DNA from: Semisulcospira habei
Lineage: Eukaryota > Mollusca > Gastropoda > Semisulcospiridae
Assembly (NCBI GenBank): GCA_036245525.1
Contig: BTPG01000006.1
Span: 75,374,727 to 75,438,726, forward strand
Length of the DNA: 64,000 nucleotides
Reading direction: 5' to 3'
The stretch's first letter is position 1; the number at the start of each line of letters is the position of its first letter. The notes below the pieces were generated by a model that did not search any database, was not told the DNA's origin, and saw nothing but the letters and a program-made list of their open reading frames with translations. This document shows positions 21,305 through 36,300 of the stretch, one piece after another. The translations under genes were made by a program, and so were the position numbers.

Positions 21305-24300
21305 GTAAAATGTGCGAGCTGTCGATCGTGCAGACAACCACACCAACAAAGACAGGTGAGACCTCGTCTACCACTCCTGTAACTTTCATTCGAACTCTCT
21401 CCGCCTTTGACAGAACACTAGGGCCACCAAAGCCTACAAGCCCAACCAGCGATACACAGACACCATCTACTGAAACACTCACACAAACTAGTGCTGACAC
21501 CGCGCAGACGTCTTACACACTTTCAGGCGAAATTACAGAATTATCTACGGAGAAGCCGGCAAACGATTCGACGGAATTTAGAGGTGCGCAAGAGACTACG
21601 ACAAAACTGTGGGATCCCTGTAAACACATCCCCTGTAAGAACGGAGGTACCTGCATCCCCGAAGGTAGAGAGGCCAGGTGTGAGTGTGCCGATGGGTTCT
21701 CTGGACCAATGTGCGATATTCCCGAGCCTCTAACAACGTCAGGAGACTTAATGAATACATCAACTGTAATTGGCACATCCAAACAACCAGAAATCACGAC
21801 AGAGGCTTTGAATCCCTGCAGAAACAATCCATGCAATAACGGAGGCACGTGTACCCACGCTGGGCGAGAGATCATATGTAAATGTGCAGACGGCTTTTCC
21901 GGACTGCTCTGCGATAATGTAGAGCCTACAACTGAAACGACGTCATCTGGTAACATCTCCATAACACTGCCTGACACCACGGACACCTTAAGTGGTGATA
22001 TATCCCAAACACTGGTCTCAACATCTTCAGTGGACGTCGTGAAATTATCCAGCGAACCAGTAGATCCTACGAGTTCACCAATAAGTACCTGTAAACATAA
22101 TCCCTGTAAGAATGGAGGTACTTGTTTCCCTGAAGGCAGAGAGGTCAGGTGTCAATGTGCGGAGGGATTTACTGGACCATTCTGCGTCGTCATTCTGGAA
22201 CCTGATGGCAGTGTCACTGAAACAAGGTCATCTGAGGTCATGGAAACAGCAAGTGGCGACGTTTCAACTCCAGTAATGGAAATTAACATGACAACTGGAG
22301 ATGTCATAGAAACACAAAGGAGCGATATTTCTGCACTGTCAACAGAATTTACTCCGCAGCGTGAAATCACAACCACTTCTGAAATGACGTCTTCTGGGGA
22401 CACCTCGGACACCACAGTTACCCTCTTAACACAGGAGTGGGCTGGGACCACCACCGAACTGTGGAATCCCTGTAAACGCAACCCCTGTAACAACGGAGGT
22501 ACCTGTATCCGTGAAGGCAGAGAGGCCAGGTGTGAATGCGCGGAGGGATTCTCAGGACCTCTTTGCGACAGCATTGATTCAGTCGCCGACAAAGTCACCA
22601 AAACAACATCGTTGGGGGACGTCATGGAAACAACACTGGATGACGTCTCAACACCATATACCAACATTTCACTTACGCCAGAAAGTACACACGAACCGGA
22701 AATGACGTCTGAAGATTTGGGTGAAACGTCAAGTGGTGATGTCTCAACACCATCAGCAAACATGACAGGCCAGATGTTAAGAACATCAGAAACAGCGTCA
22801 CCGGACGTCATAGAGACGTCTACGAGTGACGCTTCAACAAAATCCTCACCTGATTTGTCTGATTTACCAGACACGACGACAGAACTAGGGGATCCAGAAA
22901 GCACAGCCGAGCCTGAAGTGACGCCAGAAGATACGAATGTGACAACGCGAGGCCAAACCGAAAGTACCTCGGAGATCTGGGATCCTTGTAAACGTAATCC
23001 CTGTAACAACGGAGGTACGTGTATCCCAGAAGGTAGAGAGGCCAGTTGTCAATGTACAGAAGGATTTTCTGGACCACTTTGCGACGTTGGAGAAGCAGCA
23101 ACCGAGAATGTGACAGAAATAACATCATCTGGAGACGTCACGGAAAGATCGACCGGCGAAACTCAGTCAGAACATGATGTAACAGAAACATCAACTGGCG
23201 ACATCTCAATGCCACCATCTGATACCTCATTGAGACCAGATACTACAACAGATCTTTGGGATCCCTGTGAACGTAACCCATGTAAGAATGGAGGTACCTG
23301 CATCCCTGCAGGCAGAGAGGTCAGGTGTGAATGTGCAGAAGCATTTACTGGGCCCCTTTGCGACGTCACTAAGCAAGCTGCTGACAATGTCACTGAAACG
23401 ACATCATCTGAAGTCATGGAAACAGCAAGCGGTGACTTTTCTACCCAAATAATGGAAACTAAGGACATGACATCATCTGATGATGTCACTGTAACATCAA
23501 GCGGCGCTATTTCTAGTCAGATATCAGACATTTCTATGCTGCCAGGAACCACAACGATTTTTGATATGACGTTGCCTGGAGATATCTTGGAAAGCACAGA
23601 AACACCAAGGAGTGACAGTTCCACACCGCCAACAGATATTACTCTTCAGCCAGAAATCACATCCATTATCACGAAGACGTCGAGTGAAGTCGTATCAACA
23701 CATTACCAGTCTGAAACCACGACAGAACTTTGGGATCCCTGTAAACGCAACCCTTGTAACAACGGCGGAAACTGTATCTCCGAGGGTAGAGAGGCCAGAT
23801 GTAAATGTGCAGAGGGATTTACTGGACCACTCTGTGACGTCATTGGGCAACTGCACGACAATGTCACTCAAACAACATCAGATGAAATGGAAACAGGAAG
23901 CGGCGACGTCTCGATGCCAGTAATGGAAACAACTGACATTACTACTGAAGACATCACAGGAAAATCAAGCAGCGATATTTCTGCACAGTCAACAGACTCT
24001 ACTGCACAACCTGAAATCAAAACCACATACAAAATGACGTCTTCTGGGGACATCTTGGAAACTACAGTTGGTGACCTCTTTACAGAAGAGTGGACTGGGA
24101 TCACCACCGAACTGTGGGATCCCTGTAAGCGCAACCACTGTAACAACGGAGGTACCTGTATCCGTGAAGGCAGAGAAGCCAGGTGTGAATGTGCAGAGGG
24201 ATTCTCAGGACCTCTTTGCGACAGCATTGATTCAGTCGCCGACAAAGTCACCAAAACAACATCGTTGGGGGACGTCATGGAAACAATACTGGATGACGTC

Positions 24301-27300
24301 TCAACACTATATACCAACATTTCACTTACGCCAGAAAGTACACACGAACCGGAAATGAAGTCTGAAGATTTGGGTGAAACGTCAAGTGGTGATGTCTCAA
24401 CACCATCAGCAAACGTGACAGGCCAGATGCTAAGAACATCAGAAACAGCGTCACCGGACGTCATAGAGACGTCTACGAGTGACGCTTCAACAAAATCCTC
24501 ACCTGATTTGTCTGATTTACCAGACACGACGACAGAACTAGGGGACCCAGAAAGCACAGCCGAGCCTGAAGTGACGCCAGAAGATACGAATGTGACAACG
24601 CGAGGCCAAACCGAAAGTACCTCGGAGATCTGGGATCCTTGTAAACGTAATCCCTGTAACAACGGAGGTACATGTATCCCAGAAGGTAGAGAGGCCAGTT
24701 GTCAATGTACAGAAGGATTTTCTGGACCACTTTGCGACGTTGGAGAAGCAGCAACCGAGAATGTGACAGAAATAACATCATCTGAAGACGTCACGGAAAG
24801 ATCGACCGGCGAAACTCAGTCAGAACATGATGTAACAGAAACATCAACTGGCGACACCTCAATGCCACCATCTGATACCTCATTGAGGCCGGATACTACA
24901 ACAGATCTTTGGGATCCCTGTGAACGTAACCCATGTAAGAATGGAGGTACCTGCATCCCTGAAGGCAGAGAGGTCAGGTGTGAATGTGCAGAAGCATTTA
25001 CTGGGCCCCTTTGCGACGTCACTAAGCAAGCTGCTGACAATGTCACTGAAACGACATCATCTGAAGTCATGGAAACAGCAAGCGGTGACTTTTCTACCCA
25101 AATAATGGAAACTACGGACATGACATCATCTGATGATGTCACTGTAACATCAAGCGGCGCTATTTCTAGTCAGATATCAGACATTTCTATGCTACCAGGA
25201 ACCACAACGATTTTTGATATGACGTTGCCTGGAGATATCTTGGAAAGCACAGAAACACCAAGGAGTGACAGTTCCACACCGCCAACAGATATTACTCTTC
25301 AGCCAGAAATCACATCCATTATCACGAAGACGTCGAGTGAAGACGTATCAACACATTACCAGTCTGAAACCACGACAGAACTTTGGGATCCTTGTAAACG
25401 CAACCCTTGTAACAACGGCGGGAACTGTATCTCCGAGGGTAGAGAAGCCAGGTGTAAATGTGCAGATGGATTTACTGGACCACTCTGTGACGTCATTGGG
25501 CAACTGCACGACAATGTCACTCAAACAACATCAGATGAAATGGAAACAGGAAGCGGCGACGTCTCGATGCCAGTAATGGAAACAACTGACATTACTACTG
25601 AAGACATCACAGGAAAATCAAGCAGGGATATTTCTGCACAGTCAACAGACTCTACTGCACAACCTGAAATCAAAACCACATACAAAATGACGTCTTCTGG
25701 GGACATCTTGGAAACTACAGTTGGTGACCTCTTTACAGAAGAGTGGACTGGAATCACCACCGAACTGTGGGATCCCTGTAAGCGCAACCCCTGTAACAAC
25801 GGAGGTACCTGTATCCGTGAAGGCAGAGAAGCCAGGTGTGAATGTGCAGAGGGATTTACTGGACCACTCTGTGACGTCATTGGGCAACTGCACGACAATG
25901 TCACTCAAACAACATCAGATGAAATGGAAACAGGAAGCGGCGACGTCTCGATGCCAGTAATGGAAACAACTGACATTACTACTGAAGACATCACAGAAAA
26001 ATCAAGCAGCGATATTTCTGCACAGTCAACAGACTCTACTGCACAACCTGAAATCAAAACCACATACAAAATGACGTCTTCTGGGGACATCTTGGAAACT
26101 ACAGTTGGTGACCTCTTTACAGAAGACTGGACTGGAATCACCACCGAACTGTGGGATCCCTGTAAGCGCAACCCCTGTAACAACGGAGGTACCTGTATCC
26201 GTGAAAGCAGAGAAGCCAGGTGTGAATGTGCAGAGGGATTCTCAGGACCTCTTTGCGACAGCATTGATTCAGTCGCCGACAAAGTCACCAAAACAACATC
26301 GTTGGGGGACGTCATGGAAACAATACTGGATGACGTCTCAACACTATATACCAACATTTCACTTACGCCAGAAAGTACACACGAACCGGAAATGACGTCT
26401 GAAGATTTGGGTGAAACGTCAAGTGGTGATGTCTCAACACCATCAGCAAACGTGACAGACCAGATGTTAAGAACATCAGAAACAGCGTTACCGGACGTCA
26501 TAGAGACGTCTACGAGTGACGCTTCAACAAAATCCTCACCTGATTTGTCTGATTTACCAGACATGACGACAGAGCTACGGGATCCAGAAAGCACAGCCCA
26601 GCCTGAAGTGACGCCAGAAGATCCGAATGTGACAACACGAGACCAACCCGAAAGTACCTCGGAGATCTGGGATCCTTGTAAACGTAATCCTTGTAACAAC
26701 GGAGGTACCTGTATCCCAGAAGGTAGAGAGGCCAGTTGTCAATGTACAGAAGGATTTTCTGGACCACTTTGCGACGTTGGAGAAGCAGCAACGAAGAATG
26801 TGACAGAAATAACATCATCTGGAGACGTCACGGAAAGATCGACCGGCGAAACTCAGTCAGAACATGATGTAACAGAAACATCAACTGGCGACATCTCAAT
26901 GCCACCATCTGATACCTCATTGAGGCCGGATACTACAACAGATCTTTGGGATCCCTGTGAACGTAACCCATGTAAGAATGGAGGTACCTGCATCCCTGAA
27001 GGCAGAGAGGTCAGGTGTGAATGTGCAGAAGCATTTACTGGGCCCCTTTGCGAAGTCACTAAGGAAGCTGCTGACAATGTCACTGAAACGACGTCATCTG
27101 AAGTCATGGAAACAGCAAGCGGTGACTTTTCTACCCAAATAATGGAAACTACGAACAGGACATCATCTGATGACGTCACTGTAACATCACGCAGCGATAT
27201 TTCTAGTCAGATATCAGACATTTCTATGCTACCAGAAATCACAACGATTTCTGATATGACGTCACCTGGAGATATCTTGGAAAGCACAGAAACACCAAGG

Positions 27301-30300
27301 AGTGACAGTTCCACACCGCCAACAGATATTACTCTTCAGCCAGAAATCACATCCATTATCACCAAGACGTCGAGTGAAGACGTATCAACACATTACCAGT
27401 CTGAAACCACGACAGAACTTTGGGATCCTTGTAAACGCAACCCTTGTAACAACGGCGGGAACTGTATCTCCGAGGGTAGAGAAGCCAGGTGTAAATGTGC
27501 AGAGGGATTTACTGGACCACTCTGTGACGTCATTGGGCATCTGCACGACAATGTCACTCAAACAACATCAGATGAAATGGAAACAGGAAGCGGCGACGTC
27601 TCGATGCCAGTAATGGAAACAACTGACATTACTACTGAAGACATCACACAAAAATCAAGCAGCGATATTTCTGCACAGTCAACAGACTCTACTGCACAAC
27701 CTGAAATCAAAACCACATACAAAATGACGTCTTCTGGGGACATCTTGGAAACTACAGTTGGTGACCTCTTTACAGAAGAGTGGACTGGGATCACCACCGA
27801 ACTGTGGGATCCCTGTAAGCGCAACCACTGTAACAACGGAGGTACCTGTATCCGTGAAGGCAGAGAGGCCAGGTGTGAATGTGCAGAGGGATTCTCAGGA
27901 CCTCTTTGCGACAGCATTGATTCAGTCGCCGACAAAGTCACCAAAACAACATCGTTGGCGGACATCATGGAAACAACACTGGATGACGTCTCAACACTAT
28001 ATACCAACATTTCACTTACGCCAGAAAGTACACACGAGCCGGAAATGACGTCCGAAGATTTGGGTGAAACGTCAAGTAGTGATGACTTAACACCATCAGC
28101 AAACGTGACAGGCCAGATGGTAACGGAAACAGCGTTAACAGACGTCATTGACACGTCTACGAGTGACGTTTCAACGAAATCTTCACCTGGTTTTTCTGAT
28201 TCACCGGACACGACGACAGAAATTTGGGATCATTGTAAATTGAACCCTTGTAACAACGGAGGTATCTGCATTTCCGACGGTAGAGAGGCCAGTTGCAAAT
28301 GTGTCGAGGGATTTTCTGGACCATTTTGTGACGTTGTTGACCAAACAAGGGACAATGTCACTGAGACATCGTCAGGGGACGTCGTGGATACAACAATGGA
28401 TGAAGTCTCATCACCGGTTACCAAGGTTACACTTCAGGCAGAAAGCACAGCCGAGCTTGAAGTGACGTCAGAAGATCTGAATGCGACAACAAGAGACCAA
28501 CCCGAAAGTACCACGAAGATGTGGGATCCTTGCAAACGTAATCCCTGTAACAACGGAGGTACCTGTATTCCAGAAGGTAGAGAGGCCAGGTGTCAATGTA
28601 CAGAAGGATTTTCTGGACCACTTTGCAACGTTGGAGAAGCAGCAACCGAGAATGTGACAGAAATAATATCATCTGGCAACGTCACGGAAAGATCGACCGG
28701 CGAAACTCAGTCAGCACATGATGTGACAGAAACATCAAGTGGCGACATCTCAACGACACCATCCGATACCTCAGTAATACCAGAAACTACAACAGATCTT
28801 TTGGATCCCTGTCAACGTAACACCTGTAAGAACGGAGGGACCTGCATCCCTGAAGGTAGAGAAGCCAGGTGTCAATGTACAGAGGGATTTTCTGGACCAC
28901 TCTGCGACGTCACTGAGCAATCCCCTGACAATGTCACTGAAGCGACGTCATCTGAGATCATGGCAAGCGGTGTCGTTTCTACTCCAGTAATAGCATCTAC
29001 TGACATGACATCATCTGATGACGTCACTGTAACATCAAGCGGGTATAGTTTTACTCCCCTATCAGATATTTCTCTGCATCCAGAAATCACAATAATTTCT
29101 GATATGACATCACCTGGTTACACCAAGGAAACCATAGTTGGCGACCTCTCAACAAAACCCCGGACTGAGATCTTCACAGAACTTTGGGATCCTTGTAAAC
29201 TCAACCCCTGTAAGAACGGAGGTACCTGCATCCCTGAAGGCAGAGAGGCCAGGTGTGAATGTGCAGAAGCATATACTGGGCCCCTTTGCGACGTCACTAT
29301 AGAAGCTGCTGACAATGTCACTGAAACGACGTCATCGGAGGTGGGGGAAACAGCAAGCAGTGACTTTTCTACCCAAGCAATGGAAACTACGGACATGTCA
29401 TCATCTGATGACATCATTGTAACATCAAGCGGCGCTATTTCTAGTCAGATATCAGACATTTCTATGCTACCAGGAACCACAACGATTTCTGATATGACGT
29501 CGCCTGGAGATATTTTGAAAAGCACAGAAACACCAAGGAGTGACAGTTCCACACAGTCAGCAGATATTACTCTTCAGCAGGAAATCACATCCATTATCAC
29601 GAAGACGTCGAGTGAAGACGTATCAACACATTACCAGTCTGAAACCACGACAGAACTTTGGGATCCTTGTAAACGTAACCATTGTAACAACGGCGGGAAC
29701 TGTATCTCCGAGGGTAGAGAGGCCAAGTGTAAATGTGCAGAGGGATTTACTGGACCACTCTGTGACGTCATTGGGCAACTGCACGACAATGTCACTCAAA
29801 CAACATCAGATGAAATGGAAACAGGAAGCGGCGACGTCTCGATGCTAGTAATAGAAACAACTGACATTACTACTGAAGACATCACAGGAAAATCAAGCAG
29901 CGATATTTCTGCACTGCCAACAGACTTTACAGCACAGCCCGAATTCAAGACAACATTCGAAATGACGTCTTCTGGGGACATCTTGGAAACTACAGTTGGT
30001 GACCTCTTTACAGAAGAATGGGCTGGGACCACCACCGAACTGTGGGATCTCTGTAAGCGCAACCCCTGTAACAACGGAGGTACCTGCACCCGTGAAGGCA
30101 GAGAGGTCAGGTGTAAATGCGCGGAGGGATTCTCAGGACCTCTTTGCGACAGCATTGATTCAATCGCCGACATAGTCACCAAAACAACATCGTCCCCGGA
30201 CGTTATGGAAACAACACTGGATGACGTCTCAACACCACTTACCGACGTTTCGCATACGCCACAAAGTACACACGAGCCGGAAATGACGTTTGAAGATTTT

Positions 30301-33300
30301 GGTGAAACGTCAAGTGGTGATGTCTCAATACCATCAGCAAACGTGACAGGCCAGATGGTAACGGAAACAACCTTAACGGACGAAATGGACACGTCTACCA
30401 GTGATGTTTCAACAAAATCCTTACCTGATTTGTCTGATTCACGAGACACGCCGACAGAAATTTGGGATCCTTGTAAAATGAACCCTTGTAACAACGGAGG
30501 TATCTGCATTTCCGAAGGTAGAGAGGCCAGTTGTAAATGTGTCGAGGGATTTTCGGGACCACTTTGTGACGTTGTTGACCAGACAAGGGACAATGTCATT
30601 GAAACGACATGGTCAGGGGACGTCGTGGATACAACAATGGATGAAGTCTCATCACCGGTTACCAAGGTTACACTTCAGGCAGAAAGCACAGCCGAGCTTG
30701 AAGTGGCGCCAGAAGATCTGAATGCGACAACAAGAGACCAACCCGAAAGTACCACGGAGATGTGGGATCCTTGTAAACGTAATCCCTGTAACAACGGAGG
30801 TACCTGTATTCCAGAAGGTAGAGAGGCCAGGTGTCAATGTACAGAAGGATTTTCTGGACCACTTTGCAACGTTGGAGAAGCAGCAACCGAGAATGTGACA
30901 GAAATAATATCATCTGGCAACGTCACGGAAAGATCGACCGGCGAAACTCAGTCAGCACATGATGTGACAGAAACATCAAGTGGCGACATCTCAACGACAC
31001 CATCCGATACCTCAGTAATACCAGAAACTACAACAGATCTTTTGGATCCCTGTCAACCTAACACCTGTAAGAACGGAGGGACTTGCATCCCTGAAGGTAG
31101 AGAAGCCAGGTGTCAATGTACAGAGGGATTTACTGGACCACTCTGCGACGTCACTGAGCAATCCCCTGACAATGTCACTGAAGCGACGTCATCTGAGATC
31201 ATGTCAAGCGGTGTCGTTTCTACTCCAGTAATGGCATCTCCTGATGACGTCACTGTAATATCAAGCGGATATAGTTTCACTCCCATGTCAGATATTTCTC
31301 TGCATCCAGAAATCACAACAATTTCTGATATGACGTCACCTGGTTACACCACGGAAACCACAGTTGGTGACCTCTCAACACAGCCCGACACTGAGATCTT
31401 CACAGAACTTTGGGATCCTTGTAAACTCAACCCCTGTAAGAACGGAGGTACCTGCATCCCTGAAGGCAGAGAGGCCAGGTGTAATTGTGCAGAAGCATAT
31501 ACTGGGGCCCTTTGCGACGTCACTAAGGAAGCTGCTGACAATGTCACTGAAACGACGTCATCTGAGGTTGTGGAAACAGCAAGCAGTGACTTTTCTACAC
31601 ACATAATGGAAACTACGGATATTTCATCATCTGATGACGTCACTGTAACATCAAGCGGCGCTATTTCTAGTCAGATATCAGACAATTCTATGCTACCAGG
31701 AATCACAACGATTTCTGATATGACGTCACCTGGAAATATCTTGGAAAGCACAGAAACACCAAGGAGTGACAGTTCCACACCGCCAACAGATATTACTCTT
31801 CAGGCAGAAATCACATCCACTACCACGAAGACGTCTAGTGAAGACGTATCAACACATTACCAGTCTGAAACCACGACAGAACTTTGGGATCCTTGTAAAC
31901 GCAACCCTTGTAACAACGGCGGAACCTGTATCTCTGAAGGTAGAGAGGCCAGGTGTAAATGTGCAGAGGGATTTACTGGACCACTCTGTGACGCCATTGG
32001 GCATCTGCACGACAATGTCACTCAAACAACATCAGATCAAATGGAAACAGGAAGCGGTGACGTCTCTGTGCCAGAAATGGAAACAACTGACATTACTATT
32101 GAAGACATCACAGAAAAATCAAGCAGCGATATTTCTGCACTGTCAACAGACTCTACTGCACAACCTGAACTAAAAAACACATCTGAAATGACGTCTTTTG
32201 GGGACATCTTGGAAACTACAGTTGGTGACCTCTTTACAGAAGAGTGGGCTGGGACCACCACCGAACTGTGGGATCCCTGTAAGCGCAACCCCTGTAACAA
32301 CGGAGGTACCTGTATCCGTGAAGGCAGAGAGGCCAGGTGTGAATGCGCGGATGAATTCTCAGGACCTCTTTGCGACGGCATTGATTCAATCGACGACAAA
32401 GTCACCAAAACAACATCGTCTCCGGACGTCATGGAAAAAACACTGGATGACGTCTCAACACCACTTACCAACGTTTCACTTACGCCAAAAAGTACCCACG
32501 AGCCGGAAATGACGACTGAAGATTTTGGTGAAACGTCAAGTAGTGAGGTCTTAACACGATCAGCAAACGTGACAGGCCAGATGGTAACGGAAACAACCTT
32601 AACGGTCGTCATGGATACGTCTACAGTTGACGTTTCATCAAAATCCTCACCTGATTTGTCTGATTTACCAGACATGACAACAGAACTTTGGGACACCTGT
32701 AAATTGAACCCTTGTAACAACGGTGGTATCTGCATCTCCGAAGGTAGAGAGGCTAGTTGTAAATGTGTCGAGGGATTTTCTGGACCTTTCTGTGACGTTG
32801 TTTACCCAAGGGACAATGTCACTGAAACGACATCGTCAGGGGACGTCGTGGATACAACACTAGATGAAGTCTCATCACCTGTTACCAAAGTTACACTTCA
32901 ACCAGAAAGCACAGCCGAGCCTGAAGTGACACCAGAAGATCTGAATGCGAAAACACGGGACCAATCGGAAAGTACCACGGAGATGTGGGATCCTTGTAAA
33001 CGTAATCCCTGTAACAACGGAGGTACCTGTATTCCAGAAGGTAGAGAGGCCAGGTGCCAATGTACAGAAATATTTTCTGGACCTCTTTGCGACGTTAGAG
33101 AAGCAGCAAGCGAGAATGGGACAGAAATAATATCATCTGGCGACGTCACGGAAAGATCGACCGGCGAAACTCAGTCAGCACATGATGTGACAGAAATCTC
33201 AACGACTCCATCTGATATCTCAGTAATGCCAGATGCTGCAACAGTTCTTTGGGATCCCTGTCAGCGTAACCCCTGTAACAACGGAGGTACCTGCATCCCT

Positions 33301-36300
33301 GAAGGTAGAGCAGCCAGGTGTGAATGTGTCGATGGATTTTCTGGACCTATGTGTGACTTTACTGACCAAACAACCGATGCAGTCACTGAAACGACATCGT
33401 CACGGAAAGTCGTAGATACAACAACACCACGTACCAAAGTTTCGCTTGAACGAGAAAGTACATCCGGGTCTGAAATGGTGTCTGAGAATTGGAATGTGAC
33501 AACACAAGATCAGCGTGAAACTATCACGGAGACCTGGGATCCTTGTAAACATAACCCCTGTAAGAACGGGGGCAGCTGTATCCCTGAAGACAGAGAGGCC
33601 GGATGTCAGTGCGCAGAGGGATTCTCTGGACCGCTGTGTGATGTAGAGGAGGTGACTGCGAATTGGAATGTGACAACACAAGATCAGCGTGAAACTATCA
33701 CGGAGACCTGGGATCCTTGTAAACATAACCCCTGTAAGAACGGGGGCAGCTGTATCCCTGAAGGCAGAGAGGCCAGATGTCAATGCTCAGAGGGATTCTC
33801 TGGACCCCTGTGTGATGTTGTAGACGAGATGACTGTAGGCTTTATCGAAGCAACCTCGTATGCAGAGGCAACAGAAACACCAAGTTATATCCCAACACAA
33901 CTACGCGACGTCACAATAGAGCCTGAAATCACATCGTATGGGGATGTAATGAAAACGTCACTGGGCGATGTGTCAGCACCGATTACTGACATTACAGAAC
34001 AACCCGACGCGACCACGCAAATTTGGGATCCTTGTAAACTCAATCCCTGTAACAACGGAGGCACCTGCGTCCCCGAAGGCAGAGAGGCCAGGTGTGCATG
34101 TGCAGATGGATTCTCTGGACCACTGTGTGATATTGCAGATGCTACGGCTTCTCAAGTCACGCCATCAGATGATCTTTCAGGTGTGACCACGGCCACTGCA
34201 CGACAAGGTGATACCTCGAGAGCACTTTATGGCGTAACATCTGAGGCACTCATTGAAGACACTGCCGATTTCACTGACGCACTTACTGAAGTTACAGATT
34301 TCACAAAATCACACACTGACCACACTTCACAGTACACCGAAGAATTTAGCAGCGACACTGCACAATATATGTCGCAAGACACCACAGTGCCTGAGTTTTC
34401 TAGCGATGCAACAACTGTCACCTTTGTACCAACACTGTCCCCTGATACTGTATCCAGTGATGCTACTGTTACTTATGATGGTTATGCCTCTACTCTTTCC
34501 TTCTTATCTGCTGAGGGGATCTCTTCCTCGGGCGATAATGCACCCTCTTCCGCACCCTCTAAGTCACCAAGCACGCCTTTGGGTGATGACCTTTTGCATG
34601 ACGATCTCACTGTCACCTCCTCGGGTATGACTCGTACCACCTCTCTCTCTGAACTAACGACTGATGGTGTTACTGAAGTACAAGGGGAAACATCAAGATC
34701 CGACGTGACTGTTACAATGCAGACCTCGCCTGTAGAACCATCAGCAGATTCTGTGGACGGTTCACCGACACGAGACAAAGATGTTTTGCGTAGTACAGTT
34801 TCTGAAGAACTGGACCTGCTTACTACAGCTATAGTCTCTGGAGACGTAGAAGAAGACTCAGATTCTAGGGCGCCTACTGCAGACACAACAGTCACTATCG
34901 TGCAGACAGTTTCCGCAGGTGGTCAAACAGACGGTCTTCTTTCTATATTTACATCTTCCGGAGATAATGTATTTGAAGCGGATACTGCAACTATTCCGGC
35001 TTCATCGACAGTTTACCAGCGGCAGACATTTTCTGCAGAAGACGGGTCTGGTGACGTGATGGAGATTTTTACAGAGCTGACATTTCCCGCTTCAGACAAT
35101 AAGACCGAAGAAAGTGTGACTCAAGAGTACGCGGTTAGCTCAGCATTGACTACTGGCGTTCGATATTCACAAACAGACTCCACAGAGCTACATGTCGCAA
35201 CAGAACTTCTGGAAGAATCAACACAAGAAGAAAGAGTGACACAATATTCCTTGTCATCTGCTGGTGTCAGCACGTTAAAACAAGGCATGCCACCAGACGG
35301 AGATCACGCAACTGAAATATTTGAAGACTCCACAAGTGGTGAATACGGAACGGAATTGCCGACAGACAGTACAAAATTGCATTATGAGACAGCAACAGAC
35401 ACACCAGACTCAACAACATATCCTGCAACTGTGAAAGACGTACAAACAGAACTTCCAACTGTGCAAGCCGAACCTACAGATCGTATAACTATTGAAGACG
35501 GACTCGCAGGTCTGACAGCTAGGGCAGTAGTACCAAAAGACCTTAGACCTGTCGAAGACGGTACACCAGAAGACACAACAGAATTACCAACAGCTATTAC
35601 AATTTTGGAAGATTTGGCCACAGAAGTTACAGCCGCGGAAGGTGTGCCCTCATATCAAGCAACTATGGAAGACGTAGCATCGGGAGACACAACACAGTTA
35701 CCAACAGGTCGTATTATTGTGGAAGATATAGCAACAAATATTACATCTGTGGAAACAGTACGAACAAATCTTACAACTGTAGAAGCCGTACCCACCGATT
35801 TTGCAATTGTGGAAGACAAAACGTCGGGAGACACAACAGAATTACCAACAAATCTTACAGCTGATCGTACAACTGTAGTAGACGCACCTATAGATATTAT
35901 AACTTTAGAAGCAGCACCCACGGATCTTACAACTGTGAAATTAATATCCACAGATCTTACAGTTGTGGATGCCGCACCAACAAATCCTACAACTGTTGAA
36001 GTCGTACCAACAGGTCTTACAACTGTGGAAGACATCACATCGGAAGACACTAAAACATTACCCACAGATCTTAGAACTAATCTTACAGCTGAAGACCTGT
36101 TTCCCTCAGACATTACAACTGAGAATATTACAATTGTTGAAGTCGTGTCAATAGATCGTTCAACGGTGGAAGCTATACCTAAAACTGTGAAAGTCATACC
36201 TACATATCTTACAACTGTGGAAGCTGTACCCACAGATCTTACAACTGTGGAAGATGTATCTATAGACCCTACAACTGTGGAAGCTGTACTCACAGATCTT

